A stretch of DNA of 64,000 nt from Bryobacterales bacterium KBS 96 (GTDB lineage Bacteria > Acidobacteriota > Terriglobia > Bryobacterales > Bryobacteraceae): positions 2,842,772 to 2,906,771 of the forward strand of contig KB906767.1 of assembly GCA_000381625.1 (NCBI GenBank). Direction: 5' to 3'. How positions within the stretch are numbered: the first letter of the stretch is position 1; each line of letters starts with the position of its first letter. The notes below the pieces were generated by a model. The model was not told the origin of the DNA. It made no database searches and was given only the letters and a program-made list of their open reading frames with translations. Shown one piece after another: positions 25,831 to 34,208 of this stretch. Made by a program: the position numbers and the translations under genes.

Positions 25831-27615
25831 ATGTCCGAGTTCCGAACAGGTACAACGGTAAAACAAGCTTCCAGTACGAATACAAACTCTATGTCGACAC
25901 TCTTATCCGGCGCAAAGATTCTGCTCGAATGTCTGGCGCGTGAAAACGTCGAGTGCATCTTCGGTTATCCGGGCGGCGTCACGCTGCCACTCTATGACGC
26001 GCTCTTTGATAGCCCGATTCGCCATGTTTTGGTCCGCCACGAGCAGAATGCCGCATTTGAAGCGCAGGGCTACGCTCGCGCGACGGGAAAAGTCGGCGTG
26101 TGTTGCGCGACATCGGGCCCCGGAGCAACCAATCTGGTGACTGGCCTGGTGGATGCCATGATGGACTCGATTCCCATTGTGGCGCTCACCGGACAGGTGT
26201 CGACCAAGCTGATGGGAACCGACGCCTTCCAGGAAGCGGACACGTTCGGAATTACGCGCTCGGCGACAAAGCACAACTATCTGGTAAAAAACATTAGCGA
26301 ACTGCCGCAGGTTGTCCACGAGGCGTTCTATATCGCCGCGACGGGCCGGCCAGGACCGGTGCTCATCGACATTGCGAAAGACGTCTTCCAGGGCAACGCC
26401 CATTACACACCGGTAGCCGAGATTCATCTACCGGGCTACAAAGTATATAACGAAGGTCATGGCGGCCAGATTCGCCGCGCGGCCCAGATGATGTGGGAAG
26501 CGGAGCGGCCGTTCATCTATGCGGGCGGCGGCGTCATTGCGGCGAACGCAAGCAACGAACTGCGCCAACTCGTCGAGGCACTGGATGCTCCGGCGGTTTG
26601 CACATTGATGGGGCTTGGGGCTTTGCCCGGCAGTCATCCGAACTTCATCAGTCTGCCCGGCATGCATGGCAGCTATGCGGCCAACATGGGGATCACTCAC
26701 TCGGACTTGCTGATCTCCCTCGGCGTTCGCTTTGACGATCGCGTCACCGGCCGGCTGGCCGCTTTTGCGCCGCACGCGAAGGTGATTCACGTCGATGTAG
26801 ATCCATCCGAAATCGGGAAGAACCGGCATGCCGATCTGCCGATTGTGGGCGATGTTAAGCGCGTGCTGCCGAAATTGACAGCCGAGCTAAAGGAATTGGA
26901 ACCGGCTTGCCGGGCGAAGAATGCGGCGGCGCGGCAGGCGTGGTGGAAGCAGATTCGAGAATGGAAAGAAGAGCATCCGCTGGTTGCTGAAACGTCGCCA
27001 ACTGAAATCAAGCCGCAACATTTGATGGCAGAGATCAACCGGCTTTCGAACGGCAAAGCCATCGTAGCCAGCGACGTGGGACAACACCAAATGTGGTGCG
27101 CTCAGCTCATCCGCTTCGACGAGCCCCGATTGTGGCTCAACTCGGGTGGCTTGGGGACAATGGGATTTGGACTGCCCGCGGCGATAGGAGCGCAATTCGC
27201 ACGACCCGACAAGCTCGTGTTCGCGGTCGTCGGGGATGGCGGGTTCCAGATGTCGATTCCGGAACTGGCCACCATCGTGAATCACGCACTGCCGGTGAAG
27301 ATCATCGTGATGAACAACGGCTATCTCGGCATGGTGCGGCAATGGCAGACGCTGTTCTACAACAACCGGCTCAGCCAAGTGGAATTAAGCTCCTTCCCGG
27401 ATGTGGAAAAACTAGCGGGAGCATACGGCTTCAAAGGCCGGACGGTGGAGAGCGTAACCGAGATGCCGAAGGCGCTCGAAGATGCCGTCAGCGAACCGGG
27501 ACCCTATCTGCTGAACGTAAAGGTTTCGCCGATGGAAAATGTATATCCGATGGTTCCAGCTGGCGGCGCGATCAGCGAGATGGTGCTGCGGCCTCCGCAG
27601 CCAGTGGAAGTGTAG
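25831..27615 (+). CDS. ilvB: Acetolactate synthase large subunit
   Basis: 594 residues. First common step of valine, leucine and isoleucine synthesis: condensation of pyruvate with pyruvate or 2-oxobutyrate. It contains the catalytic Glu in VRHEQNAAFEAQGYARATG, SGPGATNLVTG, FAD-region segments, and the thiamine diphosphate motif GDGGFQMSIPELATIV...NNGYLGMVRQWQ. The ATG has a GGAGA site six bases upstream; the first 20 residues are a polar extension before the family start. First structural gene of ilvB-ilvN-ilvC, controlled by the upstream leader. Confidence 0.97.
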   Translation: MSEFRTGTTVKQASSTNTNSMSTLLSGAKILLECLARENVECIFGYPGGVTLPLYDALFDSPIRHVLVRHEQNAAFEAQGYARATGKVGVCCATSGPGATNLVTGLVDAMMDSIPIVALTGQVSTKLMGTDAFQEADTFGITRSATKHNYLVKNISELPQVVHEAFYIAATGRPGPVLIDIAKDVFQGNAHYTPVAEIHLPGYKVYNEGHGGQIRRAAQMMWEAERPFIYAGGGVIAANASNELRQLVEALDAPAVCTLMGLGALPGSHPNFISLPGMHGSYAANMGITHSDLLISLGVRFDDRVTGRLAAFAPHAKVIHVDVDPSEIGKNRHADLPIVGDVKRVLPKLTAELKELEPACRAKNAAARQAWWKQIREWKEEHPLVAETSPTEIKPQHLMAEINRLSNGKAIVASDVGQHQMWCAQLIRFDEPRLWLNSGGLGTMGFGLPAAIGAQFARPDKLVFAVVGDGGFQMSIPELATIVNHALPVKIIVMNNGYLGMVRQWQTLFYNNRLSQVELSSFPDVEKLAGAYGFKGRTVESVTEMPKALEDAVSEPGPYLLNVKVSPMENVYPMVPAGGAISEMVLRPPQPVEV

Positions 27616-27630
27616 GGGAACGGAAGCGTC

Positions 27631-28179
27631 ATGCAACAGATCATTTCGTTATTGCTCGAAAACAAGCCCGGCGCGTTGATGCGCGTCACCGGGCTGATCG
27701 GCCAGCGCGGATACAACATCGAGAGCCTGACAGTCGCTCGCACGTTAGATGCTACGCTGTCACGGATGACCATTGTGGTGGATGTCGAGGCCGCCATCCG
27801 CGCGCAAGTGATCAAGCAGATGAATAAGCTGATCAATGTGCTGCAAGCGACGGACGTAACCGAGGCGCCATCCGTGAACCGCGAGATGGTGCTGCTTCGC
27901 GTGCGCGCGCAGCAGCCGAGCCGGACGTCGATTTTGAAAGAGGCCGAAATTTTCCACGCGCGCGTCGTCGATTCGACAATGGAAGGCTTCGCGCTGGAAG
28001 TGACCGGCGATCCCGAAAAGCTGGACGAGTTTATCGATGTGATGCGGAGCTATGGCGAGATAGAGGTGACTCGCTCCGGCATCGTTTCGATGTCGCTCGA
28101 GAACAAAAAGCTACGGCTGTCGCCGCCAGTGCCGACCGGAGTTCCTCAAGAAGAATACGCCTTGGAAGAGGCGGAATAG
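27631..28179 (+). CDS. ilvN: Acetolactate synthase small (regulatory) subunit
   Basis: 182 residues. The N-terminal ACT domain reads ISLLLENKPGALMRVTGLIGQ followed by GYNIESLTVART, the valine-binding regulatory fold of IlvN/IlvH; a second half follows (ELVLLRV-like, then ILKEAEIFHARVVDST). It sits 16 bases after ilvB with its own GGAAG site. It gives feedback sensitivity to the large subunit. Confidence 0.95.
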   Translation: MQQIISLLLENKPGALMRVTGLIGQRGYNIESLTVARTLDATLSRMTIVVDVEAAIRAQVIKQMNKLINVLQATDVTEAPSVNREMVLLRVRAQQPSRTSILKEAEIFHARVVDSTMEGFALEVTGDPEKLDEFIDVMRSYGEIEVTRSGIVSMSLENKKLRLSPPVPTGVPQEEYALEEAE

Positions 28180-28185
28180 CAGCGT

Positions 28186-28210
28186 GTTTGTAGGGGTGGG
28201 CATGCCCGCC
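28186..28210. repeat. Short palindrome of the TTTGTAGGGG family
   Basis: TTTGTAGGGGTGGGCATGCCCGCCC-type text (positions 28188-28210), with GGGC/GCCC arms. The reverse complement of 11161-11186 shares the TTTGTAGGGG(C/T)G core and a similar palindrome. It lies in the 100-base gap between ilvN and ilvC. Confidence 0.5.
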
Positions 28211-28279
28211 CAGCAGTCGACAGATCGTTATTCGGGGGTGAGGTGAGTCCTCGCCCTTCGAGGAGAAGAGAACATTTCT

Positions 28280-29314
28280 ATGCCAAGACGTTTTTATGAA
28301 AAAGACGGCAGTCTGGCCCCGCTGCAAGGGAAGACCGTTGCCATCATCGGCTACGGCAGCCAGGGCCACGCACACGCGCTGAACCTACGCGATTCGGGCG
28401 TCAATGTGGTGGTTGGCCTTTATGAAGGCAGCAAGAGCAAAGCCAAAGCCGAAGCCGCCGGATTGAAGGTATTGAGCGTAAGTGACGCCGCCAAAGCAGG
28501 CGATTTCATCATGATCCTGTTGCCCGACCACGTGCAGGGCGACACCTATCGCAACGAGATTGCCCAGCACATGAAGAAGGGCAAGACGCTGATGTTCGCA
28601 CATGGATTCAATATCCACTTCAACGAGATCAAGCCGCCCGCCGACATCGATGTATCAATGGTTGCGCCGAAGGCTCCAGGACATCGCGTAAGGGAGCTAT
28701 TCACCGAAGGCGTAGGGGTTCCCGCGCTGATTGCAGTGGCGCAGGATGCATCCGGCAAGGCGGTCGAAAATGCTCTGGCCTATGCGCTGGCGCTGGGCTG
28801 CCTGAAGGCGGGCGTGATTGAGACCACGTTTAAAGAAGAAACCGAGAGCGATTTGTTCGGCGAGCAAGCAGTGCTTTGCGGCGGTGTCAGTGAATTGATC
28901 AGCGCCGGGTTCGAGACGCTCACCGCAGCCGGTTATGCACCGGAGATTGCCTACTTCGAATGCCTGCATGAGCTAAAGCTGATCGTGGATCTGATTTACG
29001 AAGGCGGCTTAGGCTACATGCGGTACTCAATCTCCGATACCGCCGAATACGGCGACTACACACGCGGGCCGCGCATTGTTAATGAGCAGACCCGCGCGGA
29101 GATGAAGAAGATCCTGAGCGAGATCCAGTCGGGAGAATTCGCACGCAAGTGGCTGGACGAGAATCGCACCGGCCGCAAGAATTTCGTCGCTATGCGCGAA
29201 AAGGCTAAGGATCAGCCCATCGAGCGTGTCGGCGCGGAGCTTCGTTCGATGATGACCTTTCTAAAAAAGCGGAAGGAAGAAGGCGTGCCGCAGGAAAACG
29301 TAGCGAAAGCGTAA
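28280..29314 (+). CDS. ilvC: Ketol-acid reductoisomerase
   Basis: 344 residues, the size of class I (short) enzymes. It converts acetolactate or acetohydroxybutyrate to dihydroxy acids using NADPH and magnesium. The N-terminal Rossmann motif [17 protein letters not shown] is followed by a [16 protein letters not shown] segment whose Ser/Lys residues fit NADPH. Metal ligands lie in [16 protein letters not shown] and in [19 protein letters not shown]. It follows ilvN by 100 bases that contain a repeat, so it is probably in the same operon but could have its own signal. Confidence 0.97.
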   Translation: MPRRFYEKDGSLAPLQGKTVAIIGYGSQGHAHALNLRDSGVNVVVGLYEGSKSKAKAEAAGLKVLSVSDAAKAGDFIMILLPDHVQGDTYRNEIAQHMKKGKTLMFAHGFNIHFNEIKPPADIDVSMVAPKAPGHRVRELFTEGVGVPALIAVAQDASGKAVENALAYALALGCLKAGVIETTFKEETESDLFGEQAVLCGGVSELISAGFETLTAAGYAPEIAYFECLHELKLIVDLIYEGGLGYMRYSISDTAEYGDYTRGPRIVNEQTRAEMKKILSEIQSGEFARKWLDENRTGRKNFVAMREKAKDQPIERVGAELRSMMTFLKKRKEEGVPQENVAKA

Positions 29315-29325
29315 GCTGGATCGTA

Positions 29326-29389
29326 GCGCACGATTGATTGTGCCGGCGGGCAGTCCACTGCCCGCTCGGCGGCGAACTGAAGTTCGCCG
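29326..29389. repeat. Dispersed palindromic repeat (GGGCAGT-CACTGCCC family, copy 1) plus second hairpin
   Basis: The 41 bases 29326-29366 match 59546-59586 at 36 positions. Inside, GCGGGCAGT/ACTGCCCGC (29346-29365) forms a perfect nine-base stem with a two-base loop. Directly after it GCGGCGAACT/AGTTCGCCGC forms a ten-base stem. Placed between the convergent ilvC and DnaC-like genes, the pair probably also ends transcription, though no T run follows. Confidence 0.75.
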
Positions 29390-29424
29390 CTGCAAGCGGA
29401 AGTTGCGCTACGGCTCTCCGGGTT

Positions 29425-30186
29425 CTATTTGCTTCGGCGGATGCGGTAATCCTCGATGTTCGGCATCCGGATCACTTTGCACATTTCGAAAAGCCGGGAA
29501 CGCGCGCGCTCCCCAATGCGTTCTTCGATCGTGGTCTTGTAAGCGCGACCGCCTGACATCCCGGATTTTTCCACCATCGATCCGCCAAACTCGGGATCGG
29601 CCAGATTCGTGGTCGCGATGAGCGGCTTGCGCTGATTGTAGCGATGCGTGACGATGGCCGTCACCATATCTTCCACCCAGTCGGTGACACGGTGAGCGCC
29701 AAGATCGTCCAGCAGCAGGATCTCCGTTTCGAGCGCCGACTGATAAGCTTCGCGATTACTCGCGCCCAGAGTTTCGTTGTAGCTGGACCGAATTTTCTCG
29801 AGCAGATTCTGGTAATCGAAAAACATGCCTTCGTGGCCGCGTGAAATCAGCAGCCGCAGCACGGCAACAGCGAGGTGTGTCTTGCCCGTACCAGGCGGCC
29901 CCGCAAGCAGCAGTCCGGGTTTCGGGTTCTTTGGATAAAGCCGCGCATACGCGCTTACGGCCAGCATGACGTCCGCCAAGCCACGTTGGGCGGTTGGATT
30001 GTCGATGGGCAATCGGAAATTCTCGAACGAGGCTTCGACGAAATTCGGCGGGATCTGAGCGAATTCGGTGAGGTTCTCCGCGCGCGCCTCTTCGACGCAG
30101 GAACAACGCTCGGCGATGGCCAATCCGTCCTGATCGCTGCTAATCCAACCGGTTCCGCCACATTTCGGGCAATTGTCAATGGGCAT
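29425..30186 (-). CDS. DnaC/DnaI-like AAA+ helicase loader
   Basis: 253 residues. The N-terminus has a zinc-finger-like CPKCGGTGW...CSC pattern (about 8-29), as in DnaI-type proteins. The AAA+ domain has Walker A AGPPGTGKTHLA (about 93-104) and Walker B ILLLDDLGAH, with a sensor segment LIATTNLADPE. This family (DnaC/DnaI/IstB) loads replicative helicase onto DNA. The zinc motif and lack of transposase neighbours favour a chromosomal replication loader over an IstB. It is the last gene of a group with the biotin carboxylase pair, nine bases after the carrier gene. Confidence 0.82.
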   Translation of the reverse strand: MPIDNCPKCGGTGWISSDQDGLAIAERCSCVEEARAENLTEFAQIPPNFVEASFENFRLPIDNPTAQRGLADVMLAVSAYARLYPKNPKPGLLLAGPPGTGKTHLAVAVLRLLISRGHEGMFFDYQNLLEKIRSSYNETLGASNREAYQSALETEILLLDDLGAHRVTDWVEDMVTAIVTHRYNQRKPLIATTNLADPEFGGSMVEKSGMSGGRAYKTTIEERIGERARSRLFEMCKVIRMPNIEDYRIRRSK

Positions 30187-30195
30187 TGAATTTCG

Positions 30196-30699
30196 CTATT
30201 CCAGCACGAGCAAGGCTTGGCCGGCCGCGACCGCGTCTCCCGCGGCGACATGAACGCGCGCAATCCGGCCGGGTTTCGAGGCCTTCATTTCGTTCTGCAT
30301 CTTCATCGCTTCTACAACGATGACGCCATCGCCCGCGCTCACTTCGTCGCCGACAGCGACGAGAAGTTTCACGACCTTGCCTGGCATCAGCGCGCGGATC
30401 TCCTGCGGCCCATGAGTGGAAACTGCCCTACCGTTACACAGCCGGTCCCGCGGATCCGAAATAGCCAGCGAAAACCGGCGACGGCCTACCCAAACCTCTA
30501 TGCTATTCTTCGCCGCGACCAGGCGCGCGACGTAACTGCGCTCTCCATCGAGGATGGAGTAAACGCCGGGCATCACCTGTTCAACCGAAGCACGCCCCCG
30601 CGCACTTCCAGCGCCGCTGATAACGTACGACGTTCCCGTTCCATTCTTCTGCAGATCGAGAAAATATTCACTCTCATCCACCAGAACGCGCAGCTTCAC
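30196..30699 (-). CDS. Biotin carboxyl carrier protein of an acyl-CoA carboxylase
   Basis: 167 residues. The GTG start at 30699 overlaps the stop of the carboxylase gene (GTGA), which implies coupled translation. The C-terminal biotinyl domain contains the conserved EAMKM, with the biotinylated lysine at about residue 133, preceded by RALMPGKVVKLLVAVGDEV. The first 90 residues form a BT-like segment that links it to a biotin carboxylase. The protein holds the carboxybiotin shuttle of an acetyl- or propionyl-CoA carboxylase. No carboxyltransferase subunit is in the window. Confidence 0.85.
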   Translation of the reverse strand: MKLRVLVDESEYFLDLQKNGTGTSYVISGAGSARGRASVEQVMPGVYSILDGERSYVARLVAAKNSIEVWVGRRRFSLAISDPRDRLCNGRAVSTHGPQEIRALMPGKVVKLLVAVGDEVSAGDGVIVVEAMKMQNEMKASKPGRIARVHVAAGDAVAAGQALLVLE

Positions 30700-32183
30700 T
30701 GTTGCAGACCTCGTTGGCCCGCCGTGCGCCATGCCGACTGCGCGGGAACGGATTTCCGAGGCTTCGCCGGCTCCGAAGCGGCGGCCGCGAGCAAAGCGGC
30801 GACAAGGGGCGAACTGTCGCGGTCGCCCAGTGCGCGCCGCTGCATGAACTCGTCCAGAAAGCCGGTGTGTAACTTTCCATGCCGGAACTGCCGGTCGGAC
30901 ATCAACTGCGAAAAGAGATTGAGGTTTGTGGTTAGGCCCGACACATGATACTCGGACACGGCGCGCCGCATTCGAGCGGCGGCGGATTCGCGAGATTCGG
31001 CCCAGACAACCAACTTAGCGAGCAACGGGTCGTAATCGATGGGCACCGTCCAGCCGGCATAAACGCCGCCATCGACGCGAACACCCGGACCACCCGGCTC
31101 GACATATTGCGCGATATCGCCTGGACACGGAAAGAAGCTGTTTTCCGGGTCTTCGGCATAGACGCGGCACTCGATGGCCGAACCACGCCACACGATATCC
31201 TCCTGGCGCAATGTGAGCCGCTCTCCCGACGCGATGCGCAGTTGCCAATGTACAAGGTCCACTCCGGTGACCAATTCGGTGACCGGATGCTCCACCTGGA
31301 GGCGCGTATTCATTTCGAGAAAGTAAAAACTCCCGTCCTGATCCGACAAAAATTCAAGCGTGCCGGCATTGTAATAATCCACGGCACGCGCGATCTTCAG
31401 CGCCGCTTCTCCGATCGCATGGCGAAGTTCCGGTTTCTTCAGCACAAGGGGCGACGGAGACTCTTCGATCACTTTCTGATGGCGCCGCTGGATGGAACAT
31501 TCACGCTCGCCGAGGTGGATGATTTGGCCGTATTCATCGCCAAGCACCTGCACCTCAATGTGGCGGGGCTTTTCAATCAATTTCTCAAGATAGACCTCAC
31601 CGGAACCGAATGCGCGCTCCGCTTCGCCGGAGGCTTCGCGCATGGCGGGCTCCAGTTGAACTGCGGTATCGACGCGGCGCATGCCTTTACCACCCCCGCC
31701 GGCTGACGCCTTCAGCAAAACCGGATAGCCGATGGCAGAGGCGGTGCGCACCGCCTCTGCGATATCGGTAATGCCCTGCTGCGTGCCCGGCACAACCGGA
31801 GCGCCAACCGACATCGCAAGCCGCCGTGCGGCCGTCTTCGAGCCCATGCGTTCAATCGATTGCCAGGAGGGGCCGATAAACTTAATGCCCGCTTCCCCAC
31901 ACTCCTTCGCAAACATCGCGTTTTCACTGAGGAAGCCATAACCGGGATGAATTGCCTCGGCGCCGGTTTGATGGGCAGCCGCAAGAATCTTGTCCTGGGC
32001 GAGATAGCTTTCGCGCGATGTCGCCGGTCCGACACACACGGCCTCATCCGCCATCATGACGTGCAGCGCCTTGCGATCGACATTCGAGAACACGGCAACG
32101 CTGGCAATATTCAATTCACGAAGAGCGCGGATGACACGGACCGCAATCTCTCCACGGTTTGCAACAAGCACTTTGGAAAACAT
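30696..32183 (-). CDS. Biotin carboxylase subunit of an acyl-CoA carboxylase
   Basis: 495 residues. Begins FSKVLVANRGEIAVRVIRAL, the biotin carboxylase N-terminus. GYGFLSENAMFAKEC, the glycine-rich ATP-binding KASAGGGGKGMRR, and EMNTRLQVEHPVTE are the ATP-grasp signatures. It carboxylates biotin on the carrier encoded by the overlapping downstream gene. It is longer than E. coli AccC (449 aa) and ends in an Ala/Pro-rich tail, like the alpha chains of propionyl/acyl-CoA carboxylases that lack a fused carrier. It follows a fur-type regulator gene by 24 bases. Confidence 0.92.
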   Translation of the reverse strand: MFSKVLVANRGEIAVRVIRALRELNIASVAVFSNVDRKALHVMMADEAVCVGPATSRESYLAQDKILAAAHQTGAEAIHPGYGFLSENAMFAKECGEAGIKFIGPSWQSIERMGSKTAARRLAMSVGAPVVPGTQQGITDIAEAVRTASAIGYPVLLKASAGGGGKGMRRVDTAVQLEPAMREASGEAERAFGSGEVYLEKLIEKPRHIEVQVLGDEYGQIIHLGERECSIQRRHQKVIEESPSPLVLKKPELRHAIGEAALKIARAVDYYNAGTLEFLSDQDGSFYFLEMNTRLQVEHPVTELVTGVDLVHWQLRIASGERLTLRQEDIVWRGSAIECRVYAEDPENSFFPCPGDIAQYVEPGGPGVRVDGGVYAGWTVPIDYDPLLAKLVVWAESRESAAARMRRAVSEYHVSGLTTNLNLFSQLMSDRQFRHGKLHTGFLDEFMQRRALGDRDSSPLVAALLAAAASEPAKPRKSVPAQSAWRTAGQRGLQQ

Positions 32184-32207
32184 TGCTGGAAGGGAAAACA
32201 GCGGACG

Positions 32208-32699
32208 TCAGCCCGTGGCGTGATGCGATTTCGCAGCCGGTTTGACCGTTGCCTCCGACATCTCTCGTGCCCGCGCAATCTGGCATTCGGAGCAATAGCC
32301 GCCAACCTCCGTGCGCGCGATCAAAATCTGGAATCCCAGTTTGCTCTCCACCTGCCGCCGCAGCCGCTCCAGAGGTTCGCCGAAGAATTCCTCCACTTTT
32401 CCGCACCGCAAACACACGATATGCGCATGCTCCTGCTTGCTCCGCGTTTCGTAGTAATGCTGTTCACCGTTGAAGTGCATCAAGTCTAGCTCGTCCACGA
32501 GCCCGCCCTGTTTCAGCAGCTTGAGAGTGCGGTATACGGTGACACGGTTGATCTTCGGATCTTTTTCCTTTGCAAGCAGATAGAGGCTATCCGCGTCGAG
32601 ATGCCGGCCCGAGCCGTCGATCAGATCGAGGAGAATTTGGCGCTGGCGCGTGAGGCGCACCCCCTGCTGTTGCAGTAATTGCCTGATATCTTGCGCCAT
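32208..32699 (-). CDS. Fur family metalloregulator
   Basis: 163 residues from ATG 32699; a longer frame to 32918 has an Arg-rich tail that does not fit the family. The winged-helix part (LTRQRQILLDLIDGSGRHLD) is followed by the dimerisation domain with metal-binding residues: H81, H91 and H93 (HAH), and two CxxC pairs (C96/C99 and C136/C139) for a structural zinc. The protein could sense iron, zinc or peroxide; the sequence does not settle which. It heads a group with the biotin carboxylase, carrier and helicase-loader genes and is divergent from the sugar kinase. Confidence 0.9.
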   Translation of the reverse strand: MAQDIRQLLQQQGVRLTRQRQILLDLIDGSGRHLDADSLYLLAKEKDPKINRVTVYRTLKLLKQGGLVDELDLMHFNGEQHYYETRSKQEHAHIVCLRCGKVEEFFGEPLERLRRQVESKLGFQILIARTEVGGYCSECQIARAREMSEATVKPAAKSHHATG

Positions 32700-32782
32700 G
32701 CCCTCAGGATACAAGACAATGAACATCCATGCATTCAGGTTCACGCCGGCCGTCTTCTGTTTCCTGGCATTAGAATGAACTC

Positions 32783-33736
32783 TTGACACGCTACTATCTG
32801 GGCCTCGATGGCGGACAGTCCAGCACAACGATATTGATCGCCGACGAAACCGGCCGCGTCCTGGGGCGCGGCCGAGGCGGTCCGTGCAATCACGTAAGTG
32901 GCGACGCCGCGCGAGCAAAATTCTTTCTGGCCGTCAACGATGCCTTGCGCGATGCGTGTAAGCAAGCGAGTCTTAGTCCGGCAAACATCGAGTTCGACTC
33001 CGTCTGCCTCGGCTTCAGCGGAGGCGCTGCGGACAAGGACGCCTATTCCCGCGAATTCCTGCGCAGCAAACGCTACAAGATTACGCACGACGCGGAAATC
33101 GCATTGAGCGGCGCCACGGGCGGCGAGCCAGGCATCATCATTATTGCCGGCACCGGTTCCATGGCTTTCGGACGTAATGCCGCCGGCGCCACGGGTCGCG
33201 CAGGCGGCTGGGGTTATGTGTTCGGTGATGAGGGCGGCGGTTTCGACATCACGCGGCGGGCGCTGCGGGCGGCGCTGCGGTTCGAAGAGGGCTGGGGGCC
33301 CGCTACATCGCTGCATCGGATGCTGCTCGATGAAACCGGCGCCGCGACCGCCAACTCTCTGATGCACCGCTTTTATACCCCGGAGTTTTCACGGCCGCGG
33401 ATCGCGGCATTGTCGCAAGTGGTAAGCCACGCCGCCGAATCGGGCGACGATGCCGCCGCCGGAATACTGCGCGGCGCAGCGGCGGAGCTGATGACGTATG
33501 TCGACGGGGTATACCGCCAGTTGTTCAGGACTGGCGAGCACCCGGCGATTGCTCATATTGGCGGAGTTTTCCGAAGCGAGATCGTCCGCCGCGAATTTGC
33601 CCGGCTGGCGCGCGAGCATACGGGCTCGGAGCCGACGCCGCCCCGGTTCGGCCCGGCAGCGGGCGCGCTACTCGAAGCGTTGCGCGCAGACGACAATCAA
33701 AGCTCGTTGAGCAGCGTTCCGGAATGGGAGAAGTGA
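32783..33736 (+). CDS. BadF/BadG/BcrA/BcrD family ATPase, N-acetylglucosamine kinase-like
   Basis: 317 residues with a TTG start; no ATG fits the family N-terminus, and the nearby ATG runs into a stop. The phosphate-1 motif YYLGLDGGQSSTTILIADE and the later GIIIIAGTGSMAFGRN and GGWGYVFGDEGGG are the ASKHA ATP-binding motifs of the BadF group, which includes N-acetylglucosamine and N-acetylmuramic acid kinases. It probably phosphorylates an amino sugar from cell-wall recycling. It shares its upstream region (84 bases) with the divergent fur-type gene. Confidence 0.85.
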   Translation: MTRYYLGLDGGQSSTTILIADETGRVLGRGRGGPCNHVSGDAARAKFFLAVNDALRDACKQASLSPANIEFDSVCLGFSGGAADKDAYSREFLRSKRYKITHDAEIALSGATGGEPGIIIIAGTGSMAFGRNAAGATGRAGGWGYVFGDEGGGFDITRRALRAALRFEEGWGPATSLHRMLLDETGAATANSLMHRFYTPEFSRPRIAALSQVVSHAAESGDDAAAGILRGAAAELMTYVDGVYRQLFRTGEHPAIAHIGGVFRSEIVRREFARLAREHTGSEPTPPRFGPAAGALLEALRADDNQSSLSSVPEWEK

Positions 33737-34208
33737 TGGCCGCCAAACGGAGCAGAATATCGGCGCAATTACACTCGCCTTCCGGCATACTTTCCGGAAC
33801 AAGCACGAGTCAGTAATAAATCACTGACTTACGCAAACAACGTCGTCTACTTATATTATTACAAGGGCCGATATAACAGAATCAATGTAATGGCCGCTAA
33901 TTCTTTCCCGGTTCAGATCCGAAACTCTTCGCTGACGCGTCGTGAAAAGTTAGAAAGCCTTATTGGAGCCATTATCTGAAGTGTTCCTCATTGGAGTGAA
34001 ATCGAAACAAAGTTGCAAATTGCGCTAGGCTAAACACGCCAGCTAGCACTCAAAAGCGCTTCAGATGAGTTACGAGCGTCACACCCACTCGGCAAGATTT
34101 CGAGGTTGGGCATTTGGCTCTGAAGTTGCTACTCCTGCCCGCAAAAGCTCGACATTACTTCACACGAGCAGTCGGGTGAACGCGATAGAGCTACAGACGG
34201 AGGACAAA
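33737..34208. other. Intergenic region with one perfect palindrome
   Basis: About 470 bases with no convincing gene. AGTCAGT (33808-33814) and ACTGACT (33823-33829) form a perfect seven-base stem with an eight-base loop soon after the kinase gene; it has no T run. The rest is A+T richer near 33830-33900 and probably carries the promoter of the Kelch protein gene. Confidence 0.4.

Noticed and set aside
29425-30186. IstB transposition helper
   Set aside because: A zinc-finger N-terminus and lack of a transposase neighbour fit a DnaC/DnaI loader better.
31712-32047. Minus-strand second frame in the biotin carboxylase gene
   Set aside because: Arg-rich shadow of a gene with full ATP-grasp motifs.
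33808-33829. Perfect AGTCAGT/ACTGACT palindrome as a terminator
   Set aside because: No T run, and it is 72 bases past the kinase stop; kept only as a palindrome in the intergenic entry.
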